Source: Gracilariopsis chorda
Lineage: Eukaryota; Rhodophyta; Florideophyceae; Gracilariales; Gracilariaceae
Length of the DNA stretch: 64,000 nt
Direction: 5' to 3'
NCBI GenBank assembly: GCA_003194525.1
Contig: NBIV01000123.1
Location: forward strand, 124,001 to 188,000
Shown: one piece after another, positions 42,809-53,500 of the stretch
How positions within the stretch are numbered: the first letter of the stretch is position 1
How the letters are laid out: each line of letters begins with the position of its first letter
The notes under the pieces: model-generated
Seen by the model: the letters and a program-made list of their open reading frames with translations, nothing else
Databases searched by the model: none
Told to the model about the DNA's origin: nothing
Made by a program: the position numbers and the translations under genes

Positions 42809-44242
42809 TTAATCGCGAAAGGCGGCAGACGCAGCGTCATCCCAGGACCGAATGCCAGAACCCTTCTGGGTGAGACGAGTCAACGGGGCTGCTCGTGCAG
42901 AGAATCGAGGAATGAAGCGGCGGAAAAACTGCACAAGACCAACAAAACTGCGTAACTCAGTTAGCGTCTGAGGGGTGGACCAGTTGGTAGTGACCTCTGT
43001 TTTCTCAGGATGAACACGAATCCCAGCGCGACTGACAACTAGGCCAAGGAATTCGGTTTTGGACCTCAAGAAGTCACACGTCTTCGGAGAGGCATATAGC
43101 TTATGTTCTCAAAGCCGCTGTAGAACCGCACGGAAATTTTCGAGGTGCGCCTCACGTGTACAACTGTAGATCAGAATATCGTCCATGTACAACACTAGAA
43201 AACGATCAATGTAGTCGTGAAGAACTCGGTTCATAAGCCCCTGGAACGTAGCTGGAGAGTTGCAAAGGCCCATAGGCATCACCAGGTACTCAAATTGGCC
43301 ATACTTGGTGTTGAAAGCCGTCTTTTCGATGTCACTAGGACGGAGGCGAATCTGATGAAAACCTGTCTTCAGATCCAGCTTGGAAAAGTACGAGGCCTGG
43401 CCCAACTGATCAAACATCTCGTCACAGCGAGGGATCGGAGTGCGGCTACGCTTCGTTATATGGTTAAGAGCGCAGTAGTCGACGACACCGCGAAGCCCGT
43501 CCCCATTTTCCAAAAAGAACAAAGGGGCACCATACGGCGAGTGGCTAGGGCGAATCTTACCCGATTTGAGAAGGTCGTCGACAAAGGCTCGAGCTGCATC
43601 CAACTCGGATGGGGACAGCTGATAAAGCGTACGATACAGTGGTTTTGACCCCGGAAGAATGTCAATGCCATGCTCGACGTTGCGTACCGGCGGCAGCCCT
43701 GCGGGCAGCTCGGGCTGGAAGAACTCCTCGAACTCGTTCAATATAGAATGAAAATCACCGTCGGCATGAGAAAAGATGGTTTGTTTCGGGGTTAGGGGAG
43801 GAGGATCACTAGAGAGACTGTTGCAGCACGAAAGGCGGCGGGAAATGGCCTGGTATATTGTGGTGTTACCTGGACATTTGCGAAGAAGCTTTCGGAAGCG
43901 TTTCACGCCAAGCGATGTGACGCGCAGCTGCTGTGAGCCGGCAACAAGGCGTGCATTCAGAAGGTGCCCGGCGACGGGTATAACCCGCTGCTCATAGTTA
44001 GTTTCGGGGTTTTCCATAGCGTGCCAAGGCATACCAAAGAGAACGTCGTAACGACAATCTGCAACCAGCCAAGTCCCCTCAAATACGCAATTGCCGACTT
44101 GAATAGTCCCACTTGCAATTTCGGTGGCGATCTCATTTGAACCATGCTTAGAGTGATTCACGTCCATCAAGGTAGGCGTAAACTGAAGGGAATCTCTGTA
44201 CTGTTCCGCAAAACGTTGTGACAGAACATTAGAAGTACAGCC
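42809..44242 (-). pseudogene. protease C-terminal part and reverse transcriptase
   Basis: From 44242: the protease remainder (SNVLSQRFAEQY ... VLFGMPWHAMENPE), linker, and RT with KLDLKTGFHQIRL, LCNSPATFQ and LYMDDILIYS. A TGA at 43109-43111 sits where related proteins have Arg (CGA to TGA is one transition). The frame then continues through the connection (RSKTEFLGLVVSRAG, ELRSFVGLVQFFRRFIPRF) to a stop at 42809-42811, caused by a one-base shift. The N-terminal half of the protease lies beyond the 825-bp insert, at 45073-45249. Confidence 0.82.
44238..44242. repeat. target duplication CAGCC, left copy
   Basis: CAGCC directly left of the 825-bp insert; the identical pentamer is at 45068-45072 on its right. 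Confidence 0.75.
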
Positions 44243-45067
44243 TGTGGTGCAATGCTCCAAAGGGGAGAAACACCGAAAGACGTTCGGGATCTTCCTCTCA
44301 CGAGGTGAACCCAGTTGTGTAGAGCCTTCCCAGAGGTGTCACGGCGAAGCCGGTTTGTAAGACCAGGGACACCTGTCGCGACTTGCGCAGGGAAGTGAAG
44401 GCGAAGAATCGGTATCCGCGTGAGCGGGGTGTGATCCTCAGTAGAGGTATGTTTCCACGTAAGTGGGGATGCGTGAGCAGGTGCACACAGGAGGGCCGCG
44501 GGTAGCGGGAGGTGCTACCCTAAAAAGGGGAAAAAGGAAGGGCGAAGAGGAGAAAAAGAGGGCGAAGTGAGTCGCGAGAGCGACGGGGACGAACGGCGAT
44601 GCCGGTAACAATATCCCTATACAGGGCGAAACACCAATGCAATTGGAACAATTATACTCCCAAGGATGGGCCTGTTTAGATGTGAAAGGGGGTTAGATGT
44701 CTCGTGGTTTACGGCGTTTCCCTCCAAGAAGGAGTAGAGCACGCGCGCAAGCGGTAACAACTAGAGCCAATTCCCCAGGTTGGGGTCCCTTGTTGGGGAA
44801 GGTTTACTGGTGCGACGGCAGTGCGCCGTCGCACTAAGTACTAGCTTTCCAGAAATGGGTGTGAAAATAATAAATAATATTAACTAAAATACTCCACATT
44901 TCGTGGCAACATCCACTACTGTGGCCAACCGCCAATTGGCCCAAAACCGTGTCCCACGTGTCCATACCCACCATTGTGGGGCGTAGTTCATATACACACT
45001 ACACAACCGATAATTTCGGGGAAACGATCAACTACCAGGAATCCCTCCCTGAGGGCGTTGCACTTCA
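44243..45067. mobile_element. 825-bp insert, probable solo LTR
   Basis: Starts TGTGGTGCAA and ends TTGCACTTCA, so TG...CA with short imperfect terminal inverted repeats (8 of 10). CAGCC flanks it on both sides. On the minus strand the protease frame reads up to DDGC at the right edge and resumes at the left edge in matching frame when the insert and one pentamer are discounted. There is no long ORF inside. It contains AATAAA near 44870 and a perfect 10-bp hairpin (44810-44819 with 44825-44834). Size and ends suit a solo LTR of another element; a non-autonomous DNA element is the alternative. Confidence 0.72.
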
Positions 45068-45072
45068 CAGCC
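45068..45072. repeat. target duplication CAGCC, right copy
   Basis: Pairs with 44238-44242. Confidence 0.75.
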
Positions 45073-45249
45073 ATCATCCTTCAATATAGATAACGGAATG
45101 GAATTAGACGTTCCGTCCAATACAAGAAGCGGAACACAAGGAGCACTAGCAATACGGCTAGAAGGATGCTCAAAATGCGACACGTTTGAAACAAGAGGTC
45201 CTTCTGACTTTTTTTTTAGTTGGGAAGGACAGTTTAGTTTTCCGAGCTA
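45073..45249 (-). pseudogene. protease N-terminal part
   Basis: Open after the tandem stops at 45247-45252 and in the same frame as Gag: SEGPLVSNVSHFEH ... PLLVLDGTSNSIPLSILKDDGC. The DDG at the right edge of the insert occupies the place of the retropepsin DTG/DSG. Interrupted by the 825-bp insert. Confidence 0.6.
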
Positions 45250-45771
45250 TCAGACTACGTTTTCAGCTTCGGCCAGAGCAGTAACAACGTTAGCGACCGT
45301 CGCAAAAGAGTCCGGATTCCTCTGAAGGTGCTTGTACGGACGACATCCAGACTTGTGACACGTGAAGCAGGCGTTGTTTTTGATGTCCTCAAGACGCTGC
45401 TTAGAGCGTGCACTTTGGTGAACATTAGTGTTGCAGATGTCCAAAGGTTCAGGAGCGCCATTGCCTGAAGAACCGCCTGAGTTACTGCCACCGGAAGAGC
45501 CACTTTGACAGAGATCCTGAAAGCCAGCTTCAATACGCATCGCGATTTTTGTGGCTTCTTCGAAGTCGAAGCAGTTGGCCTTACGAACTTCGAATTGAAT
45601 TTTGGGTTTCAGCCCACTTACGAACTTGTCCCATTTCGCACTGGAACCCATGTCTGAAACCGTTAAGAATATTCCGGAAGCGTGAAAGATAGTCAGCAAC
45701 ACCGCCTGTTTGTTTACAGGAGCGTAGGGCGTCACGCGCACTTCATTCATGGTCTTCCGGAACAAATTCAC
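45250..45771 (-). pseudogene. gag, C-terminal part
   Basis: Capsid-end sequence (SSAKWDKFVSGLKPKIQFEVRK, FEEATKIAMRIEAGFQDL), a Gly/Ser-rich linker and a Cys/His cluster, CFTCHKSGCRPYKH. The cluster is not a canonical CCHC knuckle but is in the right place for one. Ends in tandem stops TGA-TAG (45252-45247). Confidence 0.65.
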
Positions 45772-45796
45772 GTCTGATAGCTGCGGTAAACTCTTC

Positions 45797-46052
45797 CTAC
45801 GTTTGCGGCACAGCGTTGGCCTTCAGCACCGTGTACCACCAAATTGCGGCAGTGCCTGTTAGCAAAGTAGTCGCAAAGGATATACGATTTTCGTCACTCA
45901 GTATCACATTTCCGTTGGAGAGCAGGACGAGTTTGAAATATTGAACTACTTTGTACAGCCAAGTGTTGAAAATCAGAAAATCACGATTCACTGAACACTT
46001 CCGGCTTATTTGGCTTCAAATTGATCGGCCTAGCGTTATTAGCAGCTGCCAT
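45797..46052 (-). pseudogene. gag, N-terminal part
   Basis: ATG 46052 starts MAAANNARPINLKP, 30 nt after the 5' LTR. The frame stops after 23 codons (KPEVFSES). One base shift later it continues as DFLIFNTWLYKV ... LLTGTAAIWWYTVL, the typical start of a Ty3/gypsy Gag capsid. A second shift near 45797 leads into the C-terminal part. This is decay, since the pieces are collinear. Confidence 0.7.
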
Positions 46053-46081
46053 AATGAGGAATGTTCAGCGATTGCTACCAG

Positions 46082-46285
46082 TTCAACGAGGGATGTGAAT
46101 CAATGGCAACTGGGTTGATGCCCCTTTTACTGAGTCTCTTCTGCTCTGCTGTGGGCTCATAAATACGCCCTCAAACCTATCTCTTCGCGCCCGTTGGCGT
46201 ACATCCGACACATTCCTAATTACGCGATCGTTTCCCTCGCTGTGTCAGCGAGTATTTCCGACATACACAGTGCTCTGTTGCACCA
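46082..46285 (-). repeat. LTR (5' copy)
   Basis: Direct repeat of 40601-40804, 204 bp, about 11 substitutions. Confidence 0.85.
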
Positions 46286-47433
46286 CAGGTTCAGTTCAAG
46301 TCCCCAGTCGATTTCCAACCAATATTTGGCTTGCGAAACTTAGCTCAGCCAATTGCTAACCTCGCTAAAGCGGTTATAGCGGCGGAGGCCTTATTAAGGA
46401 CTCCCAAATTTGTTCGCCTTGTAAACTTCACTTGTGGAGTAATAAAACCGCGACGCCTTATTCAGCACTTTACTATTCCCATTGTAGCGTCCATACTCGT
46501 TTACCAAGGTTGAAAACTGCTATGCGGAGCGTGCAGTAACTGCCATGAGTCGCCACTAAAAGCTACAGGTGGTCCATCCAGACAGCAAGCCAGGGGCAAC
46601 AGTTGTTCAACGACACGGTGGCTTTCAAGAAGGTTCTAGTGTGTATGCTTTAACGCAAAGAAGAATACGGGGAGGGGGGGTGTACGACGCGAGAGCCAAG
46701 TAGTATGCGTGTAGGGAGTAGGGCGACGGCAGCAACAGCACGTAAACGAAGTAATATGTGCGCCGGAGGGAAGGGAGGAAGCGGCGACAAAACGGCAGGT
46801 AAGTATTATGAGTGACGAAGAGGTGGAAGAATGGCAGCGACAACAAGGAAGCCAACTACTGTATGAATCGGGGAAGGGGGGCTGGCGGGGGGGGTTGTGT
46901 CAGCAAGAATACGGAAAGAACGTAGTCTGTTCGCAGGGGGAGGGGAATGGCGGCGACCACACGGCGGCAAGGAAATGAAGTGTGGCGTCGTGGGAGCGAG
47001 GTTTCAAAACAGTGTTTTTAGAGGGGTGAAGTGCGGCACCAAGGGGACCAAACAAGGTGCGTAGAAGGGGGAGATGCGGTGGGAAGGTAACAAATCAAGG
47101 TTTTCAGACGGGGGGTGCGGCGGCAAGAAAACCAACCAAGGTCCCCATAGGGGGCAGGGTGCGGCCACGCGCACGGAGAGGGTGGATGTGCGGCTGCGCA
47201 GGCGGAGGGGTGGGTATGCAACAGCGCGCGGGCAGGTGGAGAAGGTAGGTGTGCGGAAGTGCGCGCGCGAGGAGAGAAGGTCAGTGCGTGACAGCGCGGG
47301 CGCGGTCGGAGATGATAAGAGCGCGGCAGCGCGCGTGCAGGCGAAGGAAGTCGGTGTGCGGTAGCGTGCGCGAAGGGGAGCGCAGAAGGTGTGGTCGGGG
47401 GGGTGGTTTGGTGGCGATGCTACCGTGTACCGT

Positions 47434-47573
47434 GGTTGGATTTCACTCCCTGCCCTCCTCTCTGACCTTGCTGGGAGGGCAGATCAGGGAAGTCATTTAT
47501 TTATTGCCTCCAGTTGGAACGAGGGGAAAGTATTGCTCGTTCCAACTGGGGGCCAGCGCAGCTCCATCCACAC
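47434..47573. repeat. dispersed repeat, copy 2, with 14-bp hairpin
   Basis: Second copy of 35785-35921. Contains perfect inverted arms CCAGTTGGAACGAG (47510-47523) and CTCGTTCCAACTGG (47536-47549) around a 12-nt loop. The other copy has the same arms with mismatches. Confidence 0.85.
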
Positions 47574-49501
47574 TCTTGCTAGGCGGAATGAGGCCAGGTG
47601 GACACGTCGCAGCCACCACCCGTCATGGCATGTGCTGAAACAAAAGCCCTATCGTCGACAAGACTGTCTCGTGTGGCGGAGGGCAGACGACAACCGAATT
47701 CCACTCTACCGTTTCTCGCTCCCGGGGCATTGCGCCCCAACAGCCGTCACCCATTGGGTGGTTGTCCACAGTATTACCAAGCAGTGTTGAGATCTACCGG
47801 AGGTGTCATGAAGAGGGCAGACAAGGATGTGTTGAACCCAGATAGGGAATCAAGTTTGCCCTGGAGCATAGATACGAACAATAGAACGTTATCGCACCGA
47901 ACCAATGAGAACAACTCAACGGTTCATGGTTGTCTCTCTCCATCAGTGATGATAACGAAATCGGTTCTTTGATTTAGATATTATTATTTTTGGTTCATTT
48001 CTCAGGCATTCCTGCCGTGCGGTTGATTGGCTACACGTCGCGCAACAGCGCGATAAGCACGTTGTATCGAAGAAATCGTGCAATATCTGGTCACTCGACG
48101 GGAATAGTGGTACCTCGCCAGCGGCTCGGAAGCAGTGTTGCCCCTCCTCGTGCCCCGCAATCCGTACTCGTTCTTTGATATTGCTCAGACGGAGGGCAGG
48201 TTCTGAATGATATTTCTCAGCCCGGGCGGTCGTATTGCCCTTACCAAGTGTGGCAGACATGGCTGCCAATCCGAGGATTGAATGTTTTTTTGAAGGTACG
48301 ATAACCCTTGGTAAATAGTTGTGCGACGTGATTTAGGGTAGCACTATATCGAGAGTGGCCTGCTCAGAGAGGCACTATTGCGCGACCCCCCTCTGTAAGC
48401 AATTCTAGCCCTCAACTCGCAAGAGCTCGCTATGGCGCACGTGTCACTTTAGCTGGATACGCGAAAGCCGTTGGTGCGAAGGGTACCGTTGGTAGACTAG
48501 CTGTCGTGTGGGCTCAAACTTGAAGACTGCTTTCCAAGAATGACGTTTTTGATATCAGACGCCAATTTTTTCGCTTATTTAACAAGAAACCCGAACACCT
48601 GTTTTTACGGATATATTTGGCTTGATTCTTGTTGGTTTGTTACTTCCACGTGTCAAAACTTAAAATTAATATTATTGTTAGGAAAATGTATTCAAACACC
48701 GAGGCACTTGTTTTTGGGACAGTTTGGACGCTGCTGTTCAACGGGACGTGGGCCTAGCTCTACAAACGGTACCAACGGTATGTCTAACTTACCCCTCATT
48801 ACCCTTAAGTTGGGAGCGCATGAACGTCTGCTGATGCAGCGAAATCGCAGATGTGTATGAACTCGAGAAGGGAAGGGAGCCTAGCTTCAAGACGCTGTCT
48901 GTCAACATTGCATGCGTACGTACAGTAGGATCTGCAGAGATTTTTCGAGTGTAAGGCAACATGGTATCTACTGTATAAATGCGAACGGGAGGCCATTCTA
49001 ATCGGTTGACGGCTTATAATCAGAGGTTATCGCCAACCACTCGCAAACACCTCAAGAATATCCACGTGGCGAGAGAAGTTTACGATCTAGCCTTAATGTA
49101 AAGGAGGGGCGAAATAGTGATGATCTTGCACTCTTTGAAGTGCAACCAAGGCCTTCTACCCTCCGAAGTTCGAGCTTCGTTAAAACAGCGCGAATTCGCG
49201 TGCTATTCTCAGCGCTGATATTGAAGTTATCGAACAAGGCTGGCGATCCGTGAAGTCCGGCCAGTTCACCTTCCTAAACAGCATTGTTCCCCACTTCCAA
49301 AACTACACATCTGTTACGCCCAGCTCTAGAGCTTCAGAGCAATATGGATATTGTTCAGACGGAGGTAGTTGTGGCTACATAAGGTAGTCACAGTGACTTC
49401 TTCGTCACGTCGGAAGCTTACACATTCCTGATCCCGCTGTCACTGTCTCTTCTCAAGCGAAGACAGTGAGATAGCAGTATGATCAGAGGAATAAAAGGCC
49501 C

Positions 49502-49532
49502 CCTCGTGGATCGAAGAGGAAGATCCACGAGG
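49502..49532. repeat. 11-bp inverted repeat (hairpin)
   Basis: CCTCGTGGATC (49502-49512) and GATCCACGAGG (49522-49532) around nine bases. A second, imperfect hairpin (CACTGT ... ACAGTG, 49441-49468) lies 33 bp upstream, with an AATAAAAGG stretch between them. Function unknown. Confidence 0.6.
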
Positions 49533-50388
49533 TAGACGTGCCCTCTCTCTCTCCCTCAGAGTTCTAAGCACGAACTCCACCATCCGTTTTGCAGAAAGCC
49601 GCCGAGCGGTCGCTATTGATCTTAACAACACCCAAGGTTTCGCGCGTGTTGCAGTGTCCACAAGTTGATAGAAGTGTGGATGGAATAGAAATGGACGTCC
49701 CTTGGAAGCACGAAAGTTTACCCGTCCTCCAAACACCGGACAAGTGATCACACATTATCTGAGCTCCCCTGTTGTTTTAATGATAAGCAAGGGCAACTTT
49801 CCCAAACATGACGCGCAAATAGCTTACCCTTTGTATTATGCTTCCGTGCCTTGCGCACTCTGCCTTACGCCCTCGTGATATGGATGCAATGCATCGGCGT
49901 AAGGCTGTTGCATGCATATCCTTATAGAAGAAGTTGTCACCATAATACAGAAAAACAGCTCTATAAACTCTTCTGAGACTTTATATATATAACAAAGGCC
50001 GATGGGTTGTCCGCGTAATATCGGTTTGTGAAGTCCAATACCCCCCCTCACCGAAGACATGAAGGGGAGACACGCCATCAAAATCTTGTCGCCGTAGGAG
50101 CACCCTTGACAGGGAGTAATGAAAATAACTGTATGCGGATGTGTTTACGCATTTGCACCCCGGAGTAAAATGCCAACGTTGGCAATATCGATTCAACTGC
50201 TTCATCCACTCAGTGAGGTGGGGAGTAAGGTAATCCCTGCCCCGCCCCATATGGCCAGAAGAGCGCTCAACGGGCGACGCATGCATACCTCAAGATATTA
50301 TCATTTCAGGTTTCATACCGAATATAGAATGTTCCTCACGGGGGAACAGCGATATCAATTTGAGCCCTCATCGTTCTGGTACCGTTGG

Positions 50389-50396
50389 TATAAGAG
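50389..50396 (+). promoter_or_regulatory. candidate TATA element for glucan lyase copy 2
   Basis: TATAAGAG, 166 bp before the ATG at 50555, leaving room for a 5' UTR of about 130 nt. Position and sequence are plausible only. Confidence 0.3.
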
Positions 50397-50554
50397 GGCA
50401 CCCGCGCAAATCCCAACAGCATGGTGAACGGAGAATATCCATTGCGCTTGTTACTTGCATCCACCACCTGTGGTGAGTCGACAGTGCGCTTTGAAGACTA
50501 CGTTTCGAGAATATCTTTGACTGCTTGCATCTTTCGGCTCTCCGAGAGAATACG

Positions 50555-53500
50555 ATGTTTTCAACCCTTGCGTTTGTCGCACCTAGTGCGCTGGGAGCCA
50601 GTACCTTCGTAGGGGCGGAGGTCAGGTCAAATGTTCGTATCCATTCCGCTTTTCCAGCTGTGCACACAGCTACTCGCAAAACCAATCGCCTCAATGTATC
50701 CATGACCGCATTGTCCGACAAACAAACGGCTACTGCGGGTAGTACAGACAATCCGGACGGTATCGACTACAAGACCTACGATTACGTCGGAGTATGGGGT
50801 TTCAGCCCCCTCTCCAACACGAACTGGTTTGCTGCCGGCTCTTCTACCCCGGGTGGCATCACTGATTGGACGGCTACAATGAATGTCAACTTCGACCGTA
50901 TCGACAATCCGTCCATCACTGTCCAGCATCCCGTTCAGGTTCAGGTCACGTCATACAACAACAACAGCTACAGGGTTCGCTTCAACCCTGATGGCCCTAT
51001 TCGTGATGTGACTCGTGGGCCTATCCTCAAGCAGCAACTAGATTGGATTCGAACGCAGGAGCTGTCAGAGGGATGTGATCCCGGAATGACTTTCACATCA
51101 GAAGGTTTCTTGACTTTTGAGACCAAGGATCTAAGCGTCATCATCTACGGAAATTTCAAGACCAGAGTTACGAGAAAGGCTGACGGCAAGGTCATCATGG
51201 AAAATGATGAAGTTGGAACTGCATCGTCCGGGAACAAGTGCCGGGGATTGATGTTCGTTGATAGATTATACGGTAACGCTATCGCTTCCGTCAACAAGAA
51301 CTTCCGCAACGACGCGGTCAAGCAGGAGGGATTCTATGGTGCAGGTGAAGTCAATTGTAAGTACCAGGACACCTACATCTTAGAACGCACTGGAATCGCC
51401 ATGACAAATTACAACTACGATAACTTGAACTATAACCAGTGGGACCTTAGACCTCCGCATCATGATGGTGCCCTCAACCCAGACTATTATATTCCAATGT
51501 ACTACGCAGCACCTTGGTTGATCGTTAATGGATGCGCCGGTACTTCGGAGCAGTACTCGTATGGATGGTTCATGGACAATGTCTCTCAATCTTACATGAA
51601 TACTGGAGATACTACCTGGAATTCTGGACAAGAGGACCTGGCATACATGGGCGCGCAGTATGGACCATTTGACCAACATTTTGTTTACGGTGCTGGGGGT
51701 GGGATGGAATGTGTGGTCACAGCGTTCTCTCTTCTACAAGGCAAGGAGTTCGAGAACCAAGTTCTCAACAAACGTTCAGTAATGCCTCCGAAATACGTCT
51801 TTGGTTTCTTCCAGGGTGTTTTCGGGACTTCTTCCTTGTTGAGAGCGCATATGCCAGCAGGTGAGAACAACATCTCAGTCGAAGAAATTGTAGAAGGTTA
51901 TCAAAACAACAATTTCCCTTTCGAGGGGCTCGCTGTGGACGTGGATATGCAAGACAACTTGCGGGTGTTCACCACGAAGGGCGAATTTTGGACCGCAAAC
52001 AGGGTGGGTACTGGCGGGGATCCAAACAACCGATCGGTTTTTGAATGGGCACATGACAAAGGCCTTGTTTGTCAGACAAATATAACTTGTTTCCTGAGGA
52101 ATGATAACGAGGGGCAAGACTACGAGGTCAATCAGACGTTAAGGGAGAGGCAGTTGTACACGAAGAACGACTCCCTGACGGGTACGGATTTTGGAATGAC
52201 CGACGACGGCCCCAGCGATGCGTACATCGGTCATCTGGACTATGGGGGTGGAGTAGAATGTGATGCACTTTTCCCAGACTGGGGACGGCCTGACGTGGCC
52301 GAATGGTGGGGAAATAACTATAAGAAACTGTTCAGCATTGGTCTCGACTTCGTCTGGCAAGACATGACTGTTCCAGCAATGATGCCGCACAAAATTGGCG
52401 ATGACATCAATGTGAAACCGGATGGGAATTGGCCGAATGCGGACGATCCGTCCAATGGACAATACAACTGGAAGACGTACCATCCCCAAGTGCTTGTAAC
52501 TGATATGCGTTATGAGAATCATGGTCGGGAACCGATGGTCACTCAACGCAACATTCATGCGTATACACTGTGCGAGTCTACTAGGAAGGAAGGGATCGTG
52601 GAAAACGCAGACACTCTAACGAAGTTCCGCCGTAGCTACATTATCAGTCGTGGTGGTTACATTGGTAACCAGCATTTCGGGGGTATGTGGGTGGGAGACA
52701 ACTCTACTACATCAAACTACATCCAAATGATGATTGCCAACAATATTAACATGAATATGTCTTGCTTGCCTCTCGTCGGCTCCGACATTGGAGGATTCAC
52801 CTCATACGACAATGAGAATCAGCGAACGCCGTGTACCGGGGACTTGATGGTGAGGTATGTGCAGGCGGGCTGCCTGTTGCCGTGGTTCAGGAACCACTAT
52901 GATAGGTGGATCGAGTCCAAGGACCACGGAAAAGACTACCAGGAGCTGTACATGTATCCGAATGAAATGGATACGTTGAGGAAGTTCGTTGAATTCCGTT
53001 ATCGCTGGCAGGAAGTGTTGTACACGGCCATGTACCAGAATGCGGCTTTCGGAAAGCCGATTATCAAGGCTGCTTCGATGTACAATAACGACTCAAACGT
53101 TCGCAGGGCGCAGAACGATCATTTCCTTCTTGGTGGACATGATGGATATCGCATTCTGTGCGCGCCTGTTGTGTGGGAGAATTCGACCGAACGCGAATTG
53201 TACTTGCCCGTGCTGACCCAATGGTACAAATTCGGTCCCGACTTTGACACCAAGCCTCTGGAAGGAGCGATGAACGGAGGGGACCGAATTTACAACTACC
53301 CTGTACCGCAAAGTGAATCACCAATCTTCGTGAGAGAAGGTGCGATTCTCCCTACCCGCTACACGTTGAACGGTGAAAACAAATCATTGAACACGTACAC
53401 GGACGAGGATCCGTTGGTGTTTGAAGTATTCCCCCTCGGAAACAACCGTGCCGACGGGATGTGTTATCTTGATGATGGCGGTGTGACCACCAATGCTGAA

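Larger units (their letters stand above)
40601..46285 (-). mobile_element. Ty3/gypsy element with 204-bp LTRs, damaged
   Basis: Flanked by direct repeats of 204 bp (40601-40804 and 46082-46285) that differ at about 11 sites. Minus-strand order: gag, protease, RT, RNase H, integrase, chromodomain-like tail. Damage: two frameshifts in gag, tandem stops between gag and protease, an 825-bp insert in protease, one nonsense codon and one frameshift in RT. A candidate primer-binding site, TGGTAGCAATCGC, follows the 5' LTR on the minus strand. Its first eight bases fit an initiator tRNA-Met end. No target duplication was found. Confidence 0.88.
46290..50388. other. intergenic, no gene recognised
   Basis: Upstream region of glucan lyase copy 2. 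46620-47420 is unusually purine- and G-rich on the plus strand and gives long but low-complexity ORFs that I do not accept as genes. 47434-47573 is a dispersed repeat. Paired hairpins lie at 49441-49532. Other ORFs (48540-48860 +, 47943-48269 -, 49440-49755 -) have no recognisable motif. Confidence 0.45.

Noticed and set aside
44298..44486. 62-codon minus-strand ORF near the protease
   Set aside because: Falls wholly inside the 825-bp insert and shows no known motif.
45098..45325. 75-codon plus-strand ORF
   Set aside because: Antisense to the gag end and protease start of the Ty3 element.
46620..47640. Several ORFs in the G-rich block (for example 47249-47638)
   Set aside because: Low-complexity Arg/Gly-rich translations caused by base composition; one runs into a dispersed repeat.
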